Below, in pieces: positions 11,010 through 20,269 of a stretch of DNA of 64,000 nucleotides (its first letter is position 1; each line of letters starts with the position of its first letter). Source of the stretch: Dromiciops gliroides (Eukaryota > Chordata > Mammalia > Microbiotheria > Microbiotheriidae); contig NC_057862.1 in assembly GCF_019393635.1 (NCBI RefSeq), positions 118,560,145 to 118,624,144 of the forward strand, written 5' to 3'. Both the position numbers and the translations under genes were made by a program. Below the pieces are notes generated by a model. It searched no databases, was not told the origin of the DNA, and saw only the letters and a list, made by a program, of their open reading frames with translations.

Positions 11010-11290
11010 TAGGCTTCAAAGACAGAGAGATGTTCTCAGCTCTGATGGTCAGGGGAGGCTTCACAGAGGAGGAGGTGCCTGAACCGAGCCTTAAAAGAAG
11101 AGTAGGACTCTCAGGTGAGGAGGGAGGGGATTCCAGGCATGGAGAACAGTCTATGCAAAGGGAAAGTGTCAGGAGATGTAACACTGAATTGAGGAACAAC
11201 AGCAGGTCTGCGAGTCTTGCTGGAACAGAAAGTATGTGAAAGGGAATAGTGTATAAAATAATTATTAGAAAGGAAGGCTAGAAAGAACAT
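11010..11290 (-). mobile_element. L2 LINE, antisense
   Basis: 'ggaggcttcacagaggaggag', 'ccttaaaagaagagtagg', 'attccaggcatggagaacag' and 'ctatgcaaagggaaagtg' follow the antisense L2 order. Confidence 0.6.
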
Positions 11291-11309
11291 GTAAAAAGCT
11301 ACAATGTTG

Positions 11310-11505
11310 TGTAATCATGGATAAAGCACTGGATGAAGAGTCAGGAAGACCTATGTTCAAATCCTAACTCAGATACTTACTAACTCTATGACCCTCAAGT
11401 TGCTTAACTTCTCTGTGCCTCAGTTTCATCATATTAAAAATGAGTGAGTTGGACTTGATGATCTTTAAGCTCCTTCCCATCTCTAAATCAATGATCCTAT
11501 AAATT
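11310..11505 (+). mobile_element. MIR/THER-type SINE
   Basis: 'ggataaagcactggatgaag', 'gttcaaatcctaactcag', 'ctgtgcctcagtttcatcat' and 'gacttgatgatctttaagc' are nearly full MIR order. Confidence 0.65.
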
Positions 11506-11589
11506 TGTATTCTATCTTAGAAGCAAGAAGAATCCATTTAAGATTACTGAGGAGGGAAGAGAAATAATCAAACTTTGGGAGTTTATTTA

Positions 11590-12270
11590 GCACATTATTT
11601 CACAGAATGAATGGTATAAGCAAAGCTACAGAAATGGGAAATCCCAAGGTGCGCTTGAGAATGGTGAATAAGGCAATCTGGTCAGAGAACCTTGCAGAGG
11701 GAAAGAGGCAGGAGCCATAATGTTGAGCTGGCAACAGCAAATAGGGTATGAAAGGGCATAAATATGAAATGAGGCTGGAGAGGTAGGTTGCAATATTGTG
11801 TAAGGGACCAAAATAGGGTTTAGCAGGTAGAGCATTAGACTTTGAGTCAGAAAAATGCAACCCCTTCATTTTACCAGAGAGAAAATGGAAGCCAAAGAAG
11901 GGTAAATGACTTGGCCAGAGCCATACAACTAATAGGTGCTTTATAAGTATTTCCTGAATTAAATTGCTTGTCATCATTAAATTGGCATGAAGGGTATGTA
12001 ATGGCAAACAAAGTTGGAAAGACAACTCGAGACCAAACTTGAAGAACCTTGAATTTCAGGATAAACACTTAGAATTAGTTTTTCCTGGAATTTGTAGGCA
12101 GTGGGCAGTCACTGAAGGCTTTCCTACAAGAAGTGGCACAATGGCATTGATATTTCAGGAAGAATAAACCAGAGGTCATGTTTCAGCAGAGGAGAGACCA
12201 AAGGCAGGGAGGCCAATTAGGAGGCTATCTCAGCAATCTGGAAATAATCTAAAAGACTTAAACTAAAGAG
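11590..12270 (-). mobile_element. L2 LINE, antisense, diverged
   Basis: Antisense L2 words ('gaggctggagaggtaggttg', 'ttgaagaaccttgaatttc', 'gcagtgggcagtcactgaag', 'ggaggccaattaggaggc'). A small MIR-like piece lies at 11,830-11,970. The 141-codon minus-strand frame (11,600-12,025) is the sense L2 reading of this repeat, without motifs. Confidence 0.55.
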
Positions 12271-12403
12271 CAGTATGAAAAGGGTATGAAAAGAACACTA
12301 TCAACCCATAAGCAATTATGAGACTGTGTGCCAGGTACTGGGAATATAAAGATATAAGTGAAATGGGAGCTTATATTCTACAAGTGGAAATAACAGGCAC
12401 ATA

Positions 12404-12404
<1 letters not shown>

Positions 12405-12443
<39 letters not shown>
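12405..12443. repeat. (TG)n microsatellite
   Basis: About 39 bases of TG inside the antisense L2. Confidence 0.95.
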
Positions 12444-12450
<7 letters not shown>

Positions 12451-12642
12451 TGCAAAACAAATCCAAGGGAATGGGGGAAAGAAGCATATTATCTAGGGAA
12501 TCAGGAAAGGTTCCAAGTAGAAGGTAGCATTTAAGCTAAGTTTTGAAGGAAACAAGGAATTCTAAGAAGCAGAAGTAAGGAGGGAGTGCATCCCAGGGAT
12601 GGAGAACAGCCTGTACAAAGGCACAGAGAGGGGAGATAAAGT

Positions 12643-12681
12643 TGTGTGTGTGTGTGTGTGTGTGTGTGTTTGTGTGTGTGT
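12643..12681. repeat. (TG)n microsatellite with one interruption
   Basis: A TG run with a single 'ttt' break, 200 bases from the previous one in the same L2 copy. Confidence 0.95.
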
Positions 12682-12805
12682 GAGTATAACAATAAGAGAA
12701 GTCTGACTGGACCCCCTAGTTCAAGAAAAGGAGTAATATGTTGTAAGATTGGAAAGAAAGGTTGGGGGCAGATTGTGAAGAAGGGTTTTAAAAGTCAAAT
12801 AAAGG

Positions 12806-12952
12806 TGGGCAGCTAGGTGGTGCAGTGGATAGAGCACCGGCCCTGGATTCAGGAGTACCTGAGTTCAAATCCGGCCTCAGGCACTTGACACTTACTAGCT
12901 GTGTGACCCTGGGCAAGTCACTTAAACCCCATTGCCTTGCAAAAATTTTTTA
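12806..12952 (+). mobile_element. WSINE-like CORE-SINE, full length
   Basis: It starts TGGGCAGCTAGGTGGTGCAG and has an A-box-like and a B-box-like word (GAGTTCAAATCC), a CORE segment and an A/T-rich tail. A perfect 16-base target duplication 'aaaagtcaaataaagg' at 12,790-12,805 and 12,953-12,968 proves insertion into the L2. Confidence 0.95.
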
Positions 12953-13549
12953 AAAAGTCAAATAAAGGAAATTATATTTGATCCTAATAGCAATTGGGTG
13001 CCACTAGAGTTTGTTGAGTAAAAGTGACAAGGGTATACCTGTACTTTAAGAAAATCAGGTTGGCAGCTGGGTGAAAGATAGATTCAAATTAGAGAGAATA
13101 TTTAGGTATAGAGAACAATTAGGACATTATTACAATCATCCAGAAAGAAGGTGATACGGGTCTGAACTAGGGTACTGGCCAATGTGAGTGGAGAGAAGTG
13201 GACAATTAAAAGAGAAGTTATAGAGGTATAAAAAACATAATTTGGTAACTAATATATTAGGTAATTCAGAATGAAGAACTGAGGATAACTCAGAACTTGA
13301 AAATTTAGATTACTGGAATAAGGGTATTCCCCTGCACCGTAGGAGAGAACTTTGGAAGAGAAAAGGTTTTGGGGGAAAGATGACAAATTCCCTTTGGAGA
13401 GTAAAGAGTTTGAGATAGCTACAGGACATTCAGTTTGAACTATCAAATGGATGGAGGTTAAGGGACATTTTTAAAGACAGTCTGCCACAGTTGCTTATAT
13501 ATTTAAAAGAAGGGGAGGAAAATTATTTAAGATTTGGAATGTAGATGAA

Positions 13550-13785
13550 TATTGTTGTTTGTCCTTCATTCTCGAAGAGGACCATGAAATCAGGGTAATG
13601 TCATGACTTGCACTGAATTGGATTTAAGTGCGGGAGGGCTATGCAAGGTCACCAGCCTCACTCTCCATTAGAGCCATCTTTGTCCAGTGGCAAAATATAC
13701 ATCAGAATGAATGGAGATGGCCCTGGATGTTTAAGGCAATTAGGGTTAAGTGACTTGCCTAGTTTCACACAGCTAACCTGGATGA
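13550..13785 (-). mobile_element. marsupial SINE or RTE-type fragment, family uncertain
   Basis: 'attgttgtttgtccttcatt', 'ctcgaagaggaccatgaaatc', 'catgacttgcactgaattgg' and 'gagatggccctggatg' form a pattern I associate with a common marsupial interspersed element. The CORE words ('gggttaagtgacttgcc') follow. I cannot name the family with certainty. Confidence 0.55.
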
Positions 13786-13789
13786 ATAG

Positions 13790-14660
13790 CAGAAAGATGG
13801 ATATAGATAGGAAGATCAACAGAAGGAAACAGTTTAGGGAGTAAAGTAAGAAACAGCAGAGATTAATGATAGCACTAGACTGAAAATAATAGAAAATAAA
13901 AATATGTAAATTAAGAAAAAAGATAAAGTCAGTGGTTCAAGTAAAAATTGCTTTTTCCTGAAATATACAAATATCTAAAGCAAAGGCATATGGGTCAAGG
14001 GGAGTTGGGGAAGGGGAGAGGAAGGAGTAAAGGAGATTAGTCATACTCATCTGAATATTTGCCTCAATTTTCTTAGCTTTTGTAGATCTGGCCTTTGGTG
14101 TAGGAAAAGGAGAAGCTGCCTCACTAATTAGTTTAATTTCCAATCACCTTCAAAAAGTAAATCCTAAGTGTCAATCCAATAGTACCCTTTTGAGGACCTT
14201 ATCTCCATGTGTGCTTTGAGAAACACTTTACAAACAAACAAGGTTAGAACTTAAATAATAAATAACTAGCATAATCTGAGGCACATCTAGATTTTTTCCT
14301 TATACCTTATTAGATATAAAATAAAGCTGACACTATCATACAAAATCTAACTTCTTATATGAAAACCCAGAACACAAGCACCTATTTCCATTAACCAGTT
14401 AAGAAGTGATTTTTTTTCTCAGTAAAGGACTGTTGTTTTTTTTAATTTTTGTATCCTCAGAGATAATAACAATGCTATTGCACATAACAGGCTCTTAATC
14501 AATGGTTTCCCTGATGATAAAATAGTACATGATGTCATGATCTAGTCCCAGCAGATAGGAATATACCTAAAAAAGAAAGCCTCTTGGGAGTAGAGAATTT
14601 GGATAGAGGTATTTGATAGCCATGGACACTAGAACTTATAGGGAGAAGGCAGGATGCCTT
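13790..14660. other. no recognised element
   Basis: AT-rich, unique-looking. No repeat head, tail or coding frame is recognised. Confidence 0.45.
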
Positions 14661-14664
14661 CAAG

Positions 14665-14830
14665 ACAGTTCAATTTTCAGTCAAATGACTCAAGTCCTAG
14701 GTCTGTTCTTGACTACTTGTGTCATCTTGGGGAAGTTATCTCATCTCTCCGGCCTTCAATTTCCTTATCTGTAAAATGATGGGGTTTAACTGGATGACTT
14801 CTAAGTTATAGTCTAGTCTATAAGCCTATT
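14665..14830 (+). mobile_element. MIR-type SINE
   Basis: 'tcaaatgactcaagtcctag', 'tgtgtcatcttggggaagtt', 'caatttccttatctgtaaaa', 'tgatggggtttaactgg' follow MIR order. Confidence 0.6.
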
Positions 14831-14924
14831 GTTAAAAGCCTAAAAAATGTGAATAGGAGCTAACTAATATTCAATGCAAGAGGCAATTGGAATACCCCTA
14901 GAAGGTTAAAGACAGAAACAAAGT

Positions 14925-15400
14925 ATCAATTTACACCAAAATGTTGATAGTAGCACTTCTTCTGCAGCAAAGAACTAGGAAGAGTATGGATGAACATCAG
15001 TTGGAAAATGGCTAAAAAATTTCGATCCATTATTGTAATGTAATGTATTTGCACACTAAGAAATTATGAAGGTAAGGAATGTAGAGAAATATGAGATTAG
15101 TATAAACAGATGAAGAATGAAATCAGCAGGACCAGAAGAACAATACACAATTACAAACAATGTAAAATGAAAGAATACTAAAAGGAAACAACTCTGAGTA
15201 ATTAAAAAAATAAGCAATAGTGGTCCTGGAAAATAGATAATGCAACCTACCTCTCACTAACCAGAAGAAAGACTTAGGCAGAATGTTGCATACATTACTA
15301 GATATGCTCACTGTGATCATTGTTTTTGATTAACCAATTTCTTTGTTATTTAGGGAAGGTTCATTTCTGAAGGGTGAAGGAGAAAGATAAAAATTCCTGT
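14925..15400 (+). mobile_element. L1-type LINE 3' part, diverged
   Basis: 'gcagcaaagaactaggaag', 'gatgaacatcagttggaaaat', 'gaaatcagcaggaccagaag' and 'caatacacaattacaaacaat' match the order of an L1 ORF2 end and 3' UTR. All frames are broken. Confidence 0.55.
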
Positions 15401-16155
15401 AACTAAAAAATTCCAACCCAAGACATTGATAAAACTTTTTTTTTCAAGAGAAAGGTAATTGAGAAATATGGCAGCTTGCTTCCCATTCCACTGTGTATGC
15501 TTTAATGATCTATTTACCAGTTCTGTTAAAATTTTTAAGCTATTAGAATTAGTGCTTAAACAAGGAGATGTGACTGTCACCTAAAAGTTCTTTATGCAGT
15601 GATTAAAGGAACATCATTTATTCCTGTGCTCTGTTGAAGTCAGTTTCTTGGCTAAGATCAGAAACTGTGGTTCAGCCAACACTGCTTAAATCCTTTTTCC
15701 TCAATATTGGATTTAAAAAAAAAATAAGGAGAATGGTTTTGTTCTGTTCATATGCAAATGCAATCCTACACATGATATAATATATACACAACACATGGTT
15801 GAAATGTATGTTATTACTTGGTTTCTAGAACAGAGTATGATGTGGGATGCATTAACCAACAGATTTTCCCATTAATCATCATTTTCACAACACCCTGTAT
15901 AATTAAGAAATGTTATTCCTAGTATGAGACCTAAAATGAAACCTTTCACAGATTTCCTAAAAAGGGGGCAAGGCAGTGACAGACAATCTAAAGCATAATT
16001 GCTGCCCTCATCATCTTACATCAACACTGTAATGGGCATTTATAGCAGAGCTAAGTAATGCATTCCAGATAATCAAGACATTGGAGAACACATATCACTT
16101 TACAGACTTGCCAAGGAACTAGCACTCTATCACTTAAAAAGTTTACAAAGAAATT
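15400..16155. other. no recognised element; AT-rich unique DNA
   Basis: No repeat is recognised. The segment 15,990-16,090 has a low-divergence, unique look, but nothing decisive. Confidence 0.4.
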
Positions 16156-16156
16156 T

Positions 16157-16409
16157 GTTGTTGTTGCTCAATCATTTCAGTTATGTCTGACTCTTCGTGA
16201 CCCCATTTGAGGTTTTTTTGGCAAAGATACTGGGGTAGTTTGTCATTTCCTCCTCCAGCTCATTTTGCAGATGAAGAAACTGAGGTGAAGAAGGCTAAAT
16301 GACTTGCCCAGGGTCAGACAGCTTGTAAGTGTCAGAGGAAAGATTTGAACTCAGGTCTTTCTCACTCTAGGCCAGGTACTCTATGCACTGCACCACCTAG
16401 CTGCTCTTC
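16157..16409 (-). mobile_element. MAR-type CORE-SINE with RTE/BovB-like tail, antisense
   Basis: Tail 'ttgttgttgttgctcaatc' and 'gtctgactcttcgtgacccc', CORE 'gacttgcccagggtcagac', head 'gcaccacctagctgctc'. The flanking words 'caaagaaatt' on both sides (about 16,146 and 16,412) are the target duplication. Confidence 0.9.
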
Positions 16410-16454
16410 CAAAGAAATTGTGATTGTTATTTAGGATTTATATATATGGTTAGT

Positions 16455-16600
16455 GGAGTTAGGATGGCATAATGGAGAGAGAGTTGTCCTCAGAGCCAGG
16501 AAGACCTTGTTTCAAATCCTGCCTCTGGTTCATACTGGCCATGCACATAGTGGCAAGTCACTTAACAGCTCAGTCATCTAAGCATCTCTCTGAGGCTATA
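16455..16600 (+). mobile_element. MIR-type SINE
   Basis: 'ggcataatggagagagagtt', 'ccaggaagaccttgtttcaa', 'ggcaagtcacttaacagc'; 5' and CORE parts of a MIR. Confidence 0.6.
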
Positions 16601-16730
16601 TGTAGAGAAGGTGCCAACCTGTATTGTCAGAGGAAGTGTCCTTACTTGGGAGCTCCCTATATAGTACTAATGAAATCACAGATCCACCCCTATTCCTATA
16701 CATAAGTATGCATATATGTATATGTAAACT

Positions 16731-16768
16731 ACACACACACACACAAACATATATATGTGTGTGTGTGT
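16731..16768. repeat. palindromic (AC)n-ATATAT-(GT)n
   Basis: An AC run meets a GT run across a CATATATATG centre, giving an almost perfect inverted repeat able to form a hairpin. Confidence 0.85.
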
Positions 16769-17462
16769 TCATACATTCATACTTCCCTCCACTCAAACAA
16801 TCCTTTCCACAATCTCTACACAAGGTTCATGCTCTCATCACTTCTCACCTGGACTATTACAATAGCCTCCTAACTGGGTTCCCTGTTTCTAACCTCTCTC
16901 TTCTCCAATTCATCTAGCTGTCAAAATAGTTTTTCTAAAGCACAGGTCTCACCATGTTATTACCCTACTCAAACATATTCAGGGGCTCCCTACTGTCTCT
17001 AGGCTAAAGTAGAAACTGTTCGGCTTGGTATTTAAAGATGTTCGAAGTCTAGTTCTAGCCTTCATTTCCATACTCACTTCACATTATTCTCCTTCATCAG
17101 TTCTACTTCCCATGAAACTGGCCCACTTGCCATTCCTTGAACCCAGCACTTCATCTCCTGCCTTTGCGCAGACTGTCTGCCATGCCTCAGATGCATTCCT
17201 CCCTCACCTCTACATCTTTGAATAGTTACGCTTCTTCAAGTCTCAAATCAGGTGCCAATACTTATGAGAAACCCTTTCTGATCCTTTAATTGCTATTGCC
17301 CTCAACCTCTTTCAAGTAATATTTTTAATTTGTCTATTTAGTTATTATATCTCACCATCCCCACCCCTATAGAATGTAATCTTCTTGAGGACAGGGGCTA
17401 TTTTTTCTTTTGTCTTTATATCACCAGCACCTAAAATTGGATCTTGCGCATGAGAAGTTCTT

Positions 17463-17611
17463 TTTTGAAGGGGTGGGAATGGGGGAAGAGGGTTAAATGA
17501 CTTGCCGAGGGTCACACAGCTAGTAAGTGTCAAGTGTCTGAGGCCAGATTTGAATTCAGGTCCTCCTGAATCCAGGGCTGATGCTTTATCCACTGTGACA
17601 CCTAGCTGCCC
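17463..17611 (-). mobile_element. WSINE-like CORE-SINE, antisense (first of a tandem pair)
   Basis: Antisense SINE ending in 'cacctagctgcccc'. It is bounded by 'catgagaagttctt' (17,449-17,462) and 'cataataagttctt' (17,612-17,625), a diverged target duplication, so it is the older of the pair. Confidence 0.9.
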
Positions 17612-17625
17612 CATAATAAGTTCTT

Positions 17626-17778
17626 TTTTTTTTTTTTTTTTAGTGAGGCAATTGGGGTTAAGTGACTTGCCCAGGGTCACACAGCTAGTAAGTGTTAAGT
17701 GTCTGAGGCCGGATTTGAACTCAGGTACTCCTGACTCCAGGGCCAATGCTCTATCCACTGCGCCACCTAGCTGCCCCC
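17626..17778 (-). mobile_element. WSINE-like CORE-SINE, antisense (second of a tandem pair)
   Basis: It begins with a T-run (the poly-A tail on the other strand) and ends 'ccacctagctgcccccc'. It is flanked by 'ataagttctt' at 17,616-17,625 and again at 17,780-17,789, so it used the target site already duplicated by its neighbour. Confidence 0.9.
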
Positions 17779-17906
17779 CATAAGTTCTTAATAATTATTT
17801 GTTGAATTGAATCGATTTGTTCATATGTATATATGAGAGTGTTGGGCTAAATGATCTCTAAGATACTTTCCAGCTCTAACACTGATATCTCTCTTTCTTT
17901 CTCTCT

Positions 17907-17910
<4 letters not shown>

Positions 17911-17967
<57 letters not shown>

Positions 17968-17969
17968 GT

Positions 17970-18010
<41 letters not shown>
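17911..18010. repeat. compound (CT)n(CA)n microsatellite
   Basis: CT run of about 55 bases, a short 'acgtg' break, then a CA run of about 40 bases. Confidence 0.97.
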
Positions 18011-18012
<2 letters not shown>

Positions 18013-18054
18013 GTTCTCCTCAGGGTCTCATAACATCCTAGAATGCTAGAGCTA

Positions 18055-18170
18055 AAAGTGCACTTCTGCCTAATATAGCCCATTGCTGTACTCCCACCAA
18101 CCCTCATCTTACAAATGAGGAAGATAAGAACCAGAGTAAACTAACTTACCTGGGTCTTTAGGGCTTAACT
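18055..18170 (-). mobile_element. MIR-like fragment, antisense
   Basis: 'gctagagctaaaagtgcact' and 'catcttacaaatgaggaag' are diverged antisense MIR words. Confidence 0.4.
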
Positions 18171-19480
18171 GCAAGGGAGAAGGGGATGGAAACTGGTAGA
18201 AAATTCAAGGACATGGGGACATGGGGAATCAAAAGAATGCTATAGAATGGTTAGGTAGGATTGCTTTTCAAGATGAATAATTAAGAGATGGGTCAGTAAA
18301 AAGAGCCAAGAAATAGGGGAGCTAACCCCACTTACAACTCAATAATAGCTAAAACATCTTGTAATTCTTATTTTGAACTCCTGTCTATATCCCTGTAGTC
18401 ACTCTGAGTATAAACCTTTTCTTAAAAAAAATAATATAACCCACCAGGTGGCAGAGCACTTGCAAGCACTCCTGCTGTGTGATTTCATAGTTTCATGCCA
18501 TTAGGAATGAATGGCACCGATTCAAAAGCAGATCCTCTGACACTTTCCATAAGATAGTTCATCTTGTGCAGCTTAGATGCCTATCCCAGTCCTTTAGCCA
18601 TAACATTCTTATGCATGTTCAGCTCAGATCTCTATGATATTCTCCTCCAGAAAAGCAAAAGTACTTTCCTGAGAAGGTTTCTATCTTGGATATACGATAT
18701 CTGTCTGCAATGAAAAAATCCAGCCTCAGTCTTACCCATGGGCAATGTTCCTCTGTAGGACTCAAAGTCTCCATTCCTCACCTTCCTCACAGGTGGTGCT
18801 TCTCTGTCTATTTCCCAGACCTCCAACATTCTCACTGATGCATGTGAATTGTGCTACACTATAAAGTGGGGGGAGCATATTTCTGATTTATAGAGGAAAG
18901 AGGAGAAGTTGGAAACCTCTGGATTCGGAAGGAGAGGAATCTAGGAAGCAGAAAGCAGGAGAGTCACACCCTCAGCATTATGGGAGAGAAGAAAGTGGTA
19001 TGCCAGGAGCCAACTGGGTTCTAAAAGCATATCTTCAGATTTAACACTATTAAGAAGTCCTATAATTTGCTTACCTGTACGTTACTTGGATATAAGACTC
19101 CTCACATATGGTACTGTAACTTATTAAACTCTAAAACCAAAAATTAATATTACCTATATTGTATAATTATTTTTTGCTAAATATTTCCCAATTATCTTTT
19201 AATTTGGTTCAGACACACTCAAGAGTATTGTGGGGCATGCATGTTTGCATGTAGACAGAAGTCTACACAGGTGGACAGAACATGGATTCAGGATTAACTT
19301 GCAGATAATTGAAGCTGAGTAGTTACTGGTAACCAGTAGTTACCTAGTCATGAGAGACAGAGTTCAGAGGCTGAACACCAGTACTTGAAAGATCAAGGCA
19401 GAGGGGAGTGAGGCACAATCTAAATTTCTCCAGTACCAAGCAGAGAGTCAAAGTAAAGACTCACATAAATGTATCTAGTA
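18170..19480. other. repeat-poor DNA, no recognised gene
   Basis: I see no clear repeat over 1.3 kb apart from the CTCF-like core at 18,441. A minus-strand frame of 67 codons (18,632-18,835) has a mixed amino-acid make-up but no motif, no splice context and no homology I recognise. Confidence 0.4.
18441..18454 (+). promoter_or_regulatory. CTCF core motif match
   Basis: CCACCAGGTGGCAG fits all 14 positions of the published core consensus CCASYAGRKGGCRS and lies in non-repeat DNA. CTCF is the zinc-finger insulator and loop-anchor protein. Motif match alone does not show occupancy. Confidence 0.45.
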
Positions 19481-19484
19481 CCTT

Positions 19485-19732
19485 TGTGGTTGCTGTTCAG
19501 TCATTTCAGTCATGTCTTACTTTTTGTGATCTCATTTAGACTTTTCTTGGAAGATACTGGAGTGGTTTGCCATTTCCTTCTCCAGCTCATTTTACAGATA
19601 AGGAAACTGAGACAAACAGGGTTAAATGATTTGCCTAGGGTCACACAGCTAGTAAGTATCTGAAGCTGAATTTGAACTCAGGTCCTCCTGACTCCAGGAC
19701 CAGTGCTCTATTCATTGTGATACCTAGTTGCC
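19485..19732 (-). mobile_element. MAR-type CORE-SINE with RTE/BovB-like tail, antisense
   Basis: Complete from tail ('ttgctgttcagtcatttcag') to head ('gatacctagttgcccta'). The target duplication 'tatctagtaccytt' is present on both sides (about 19,471 and 19,734). Confidence 0.92.
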
Positions 19733-19774
19733 CTATCTAGTACCCTTGTATTTAGTAATTACAAAGATCCTAAA

Positions 19775-20095
19775 TACTGGGATAAGGACTCTATCTGACA
19801 AAAACTCTTGGGAAAATTGAAGAGCAGTACTGAAGAAATTAGATTTAGATCAACACTTCATCCTTTATACCAAGATAAGTTCCAAATGGATATGTAACCT
19901 AGGTATAAAAGGTCACATCATAAAGAGATTAGAGAAATGTGGAGAAAATTACCTATCACATTTACTGATAAAAGTTCATGACTAAACAAGGAATAGAGAT
20001 GATCACAGAAGATAAAATGAATTTTAAAAAAACAAAGGTTTCAGGCAAATGAATCCTATAAAACTAGAATTAGAAGATAAACAACTTTTTTCTGT
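19775..20095 (+). mobile_element. L1 ORF2 fragment (sense)
   Basis: 'aaggactctatctgacaaaa', 'tttagatcaacacttcatcc', 'aaatggatatgtaacctagg', 'gactaaacaaggaatagaga' and 'gatgatcacagaagataaaa' follow the middle to 3' part of L1 ORF2 downstream of the reverse-transcriptase domain. No intact frame. Confidence 0.7.
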
Positions 20096-20104
20096 TGAAG
20101 TTCT

Positions 20105-20215
20105 CTTTCATATATATTTATAGATACATGTATACATACATATATAAGTATAAATGTTTGTGTGCTTACATATACAGCACACATATACATTCATACATAC
20201 ATACATACACCACTT
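20105..20215. repeat. TATA/TACA-rich simple repeat
   Basis: Alternating 'catacatatataagtata' and 'catacatacatacatac' stretches. Confidence 0.7.
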
Positions 20216-20269
20216 GAGGCTTAAAGGGGCTTCCTCTTTGGGCTATAATACAGAGACTAGGTTTTCTAC

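Larger units (their letters stand above)
12290..13450 (-). mobile_element. L2 LINE, antisense, long copy split by TG repeats and a SINE
   Basis: It follows antisense L2 order over about 1.1 kb: 'gtgccaggtactgggaatat', 'gcttatattctacaagtgg', 'taagctaagttttgaagg', 'catcccagggatggagaac', 'gggttttaaaagtcaaat', 'gggtgccactagagtttgt', 'gaactagggtactggcc', 'gaggataactcagaacttg'. The SINE at 12,806-12,952 lies inside it. Confidence 0.7.
16790..17815 (+). mobile_element. L2 LINE 3' part, interrupted by two SINEs
   Basis: Sense L2 order: 'ctcacctggactattacaat', 'cacaggtctcaccatgttat', 'ggggctccctactgtctc', 'tatagaatgtaatcttcttg', 'atcaccagcacctaaaattg'. After the two SINEs the 3' end resumes at 17,779 ('cataagttcttaataatta'). 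Confidence 0.75.

Noticed and set aside
11600..12025. 141-codon minus-strand frame
   Set aside because: It lies wholly in antisense L2 sequence and lacks any RT motif.
17345..17783. Frames of 93 and 137 codons on opposite strands with an internal repeat of about 40 residues
   Set aside because: They translate two adjacent copies of the same SINE, which also explains the repeated peptide.
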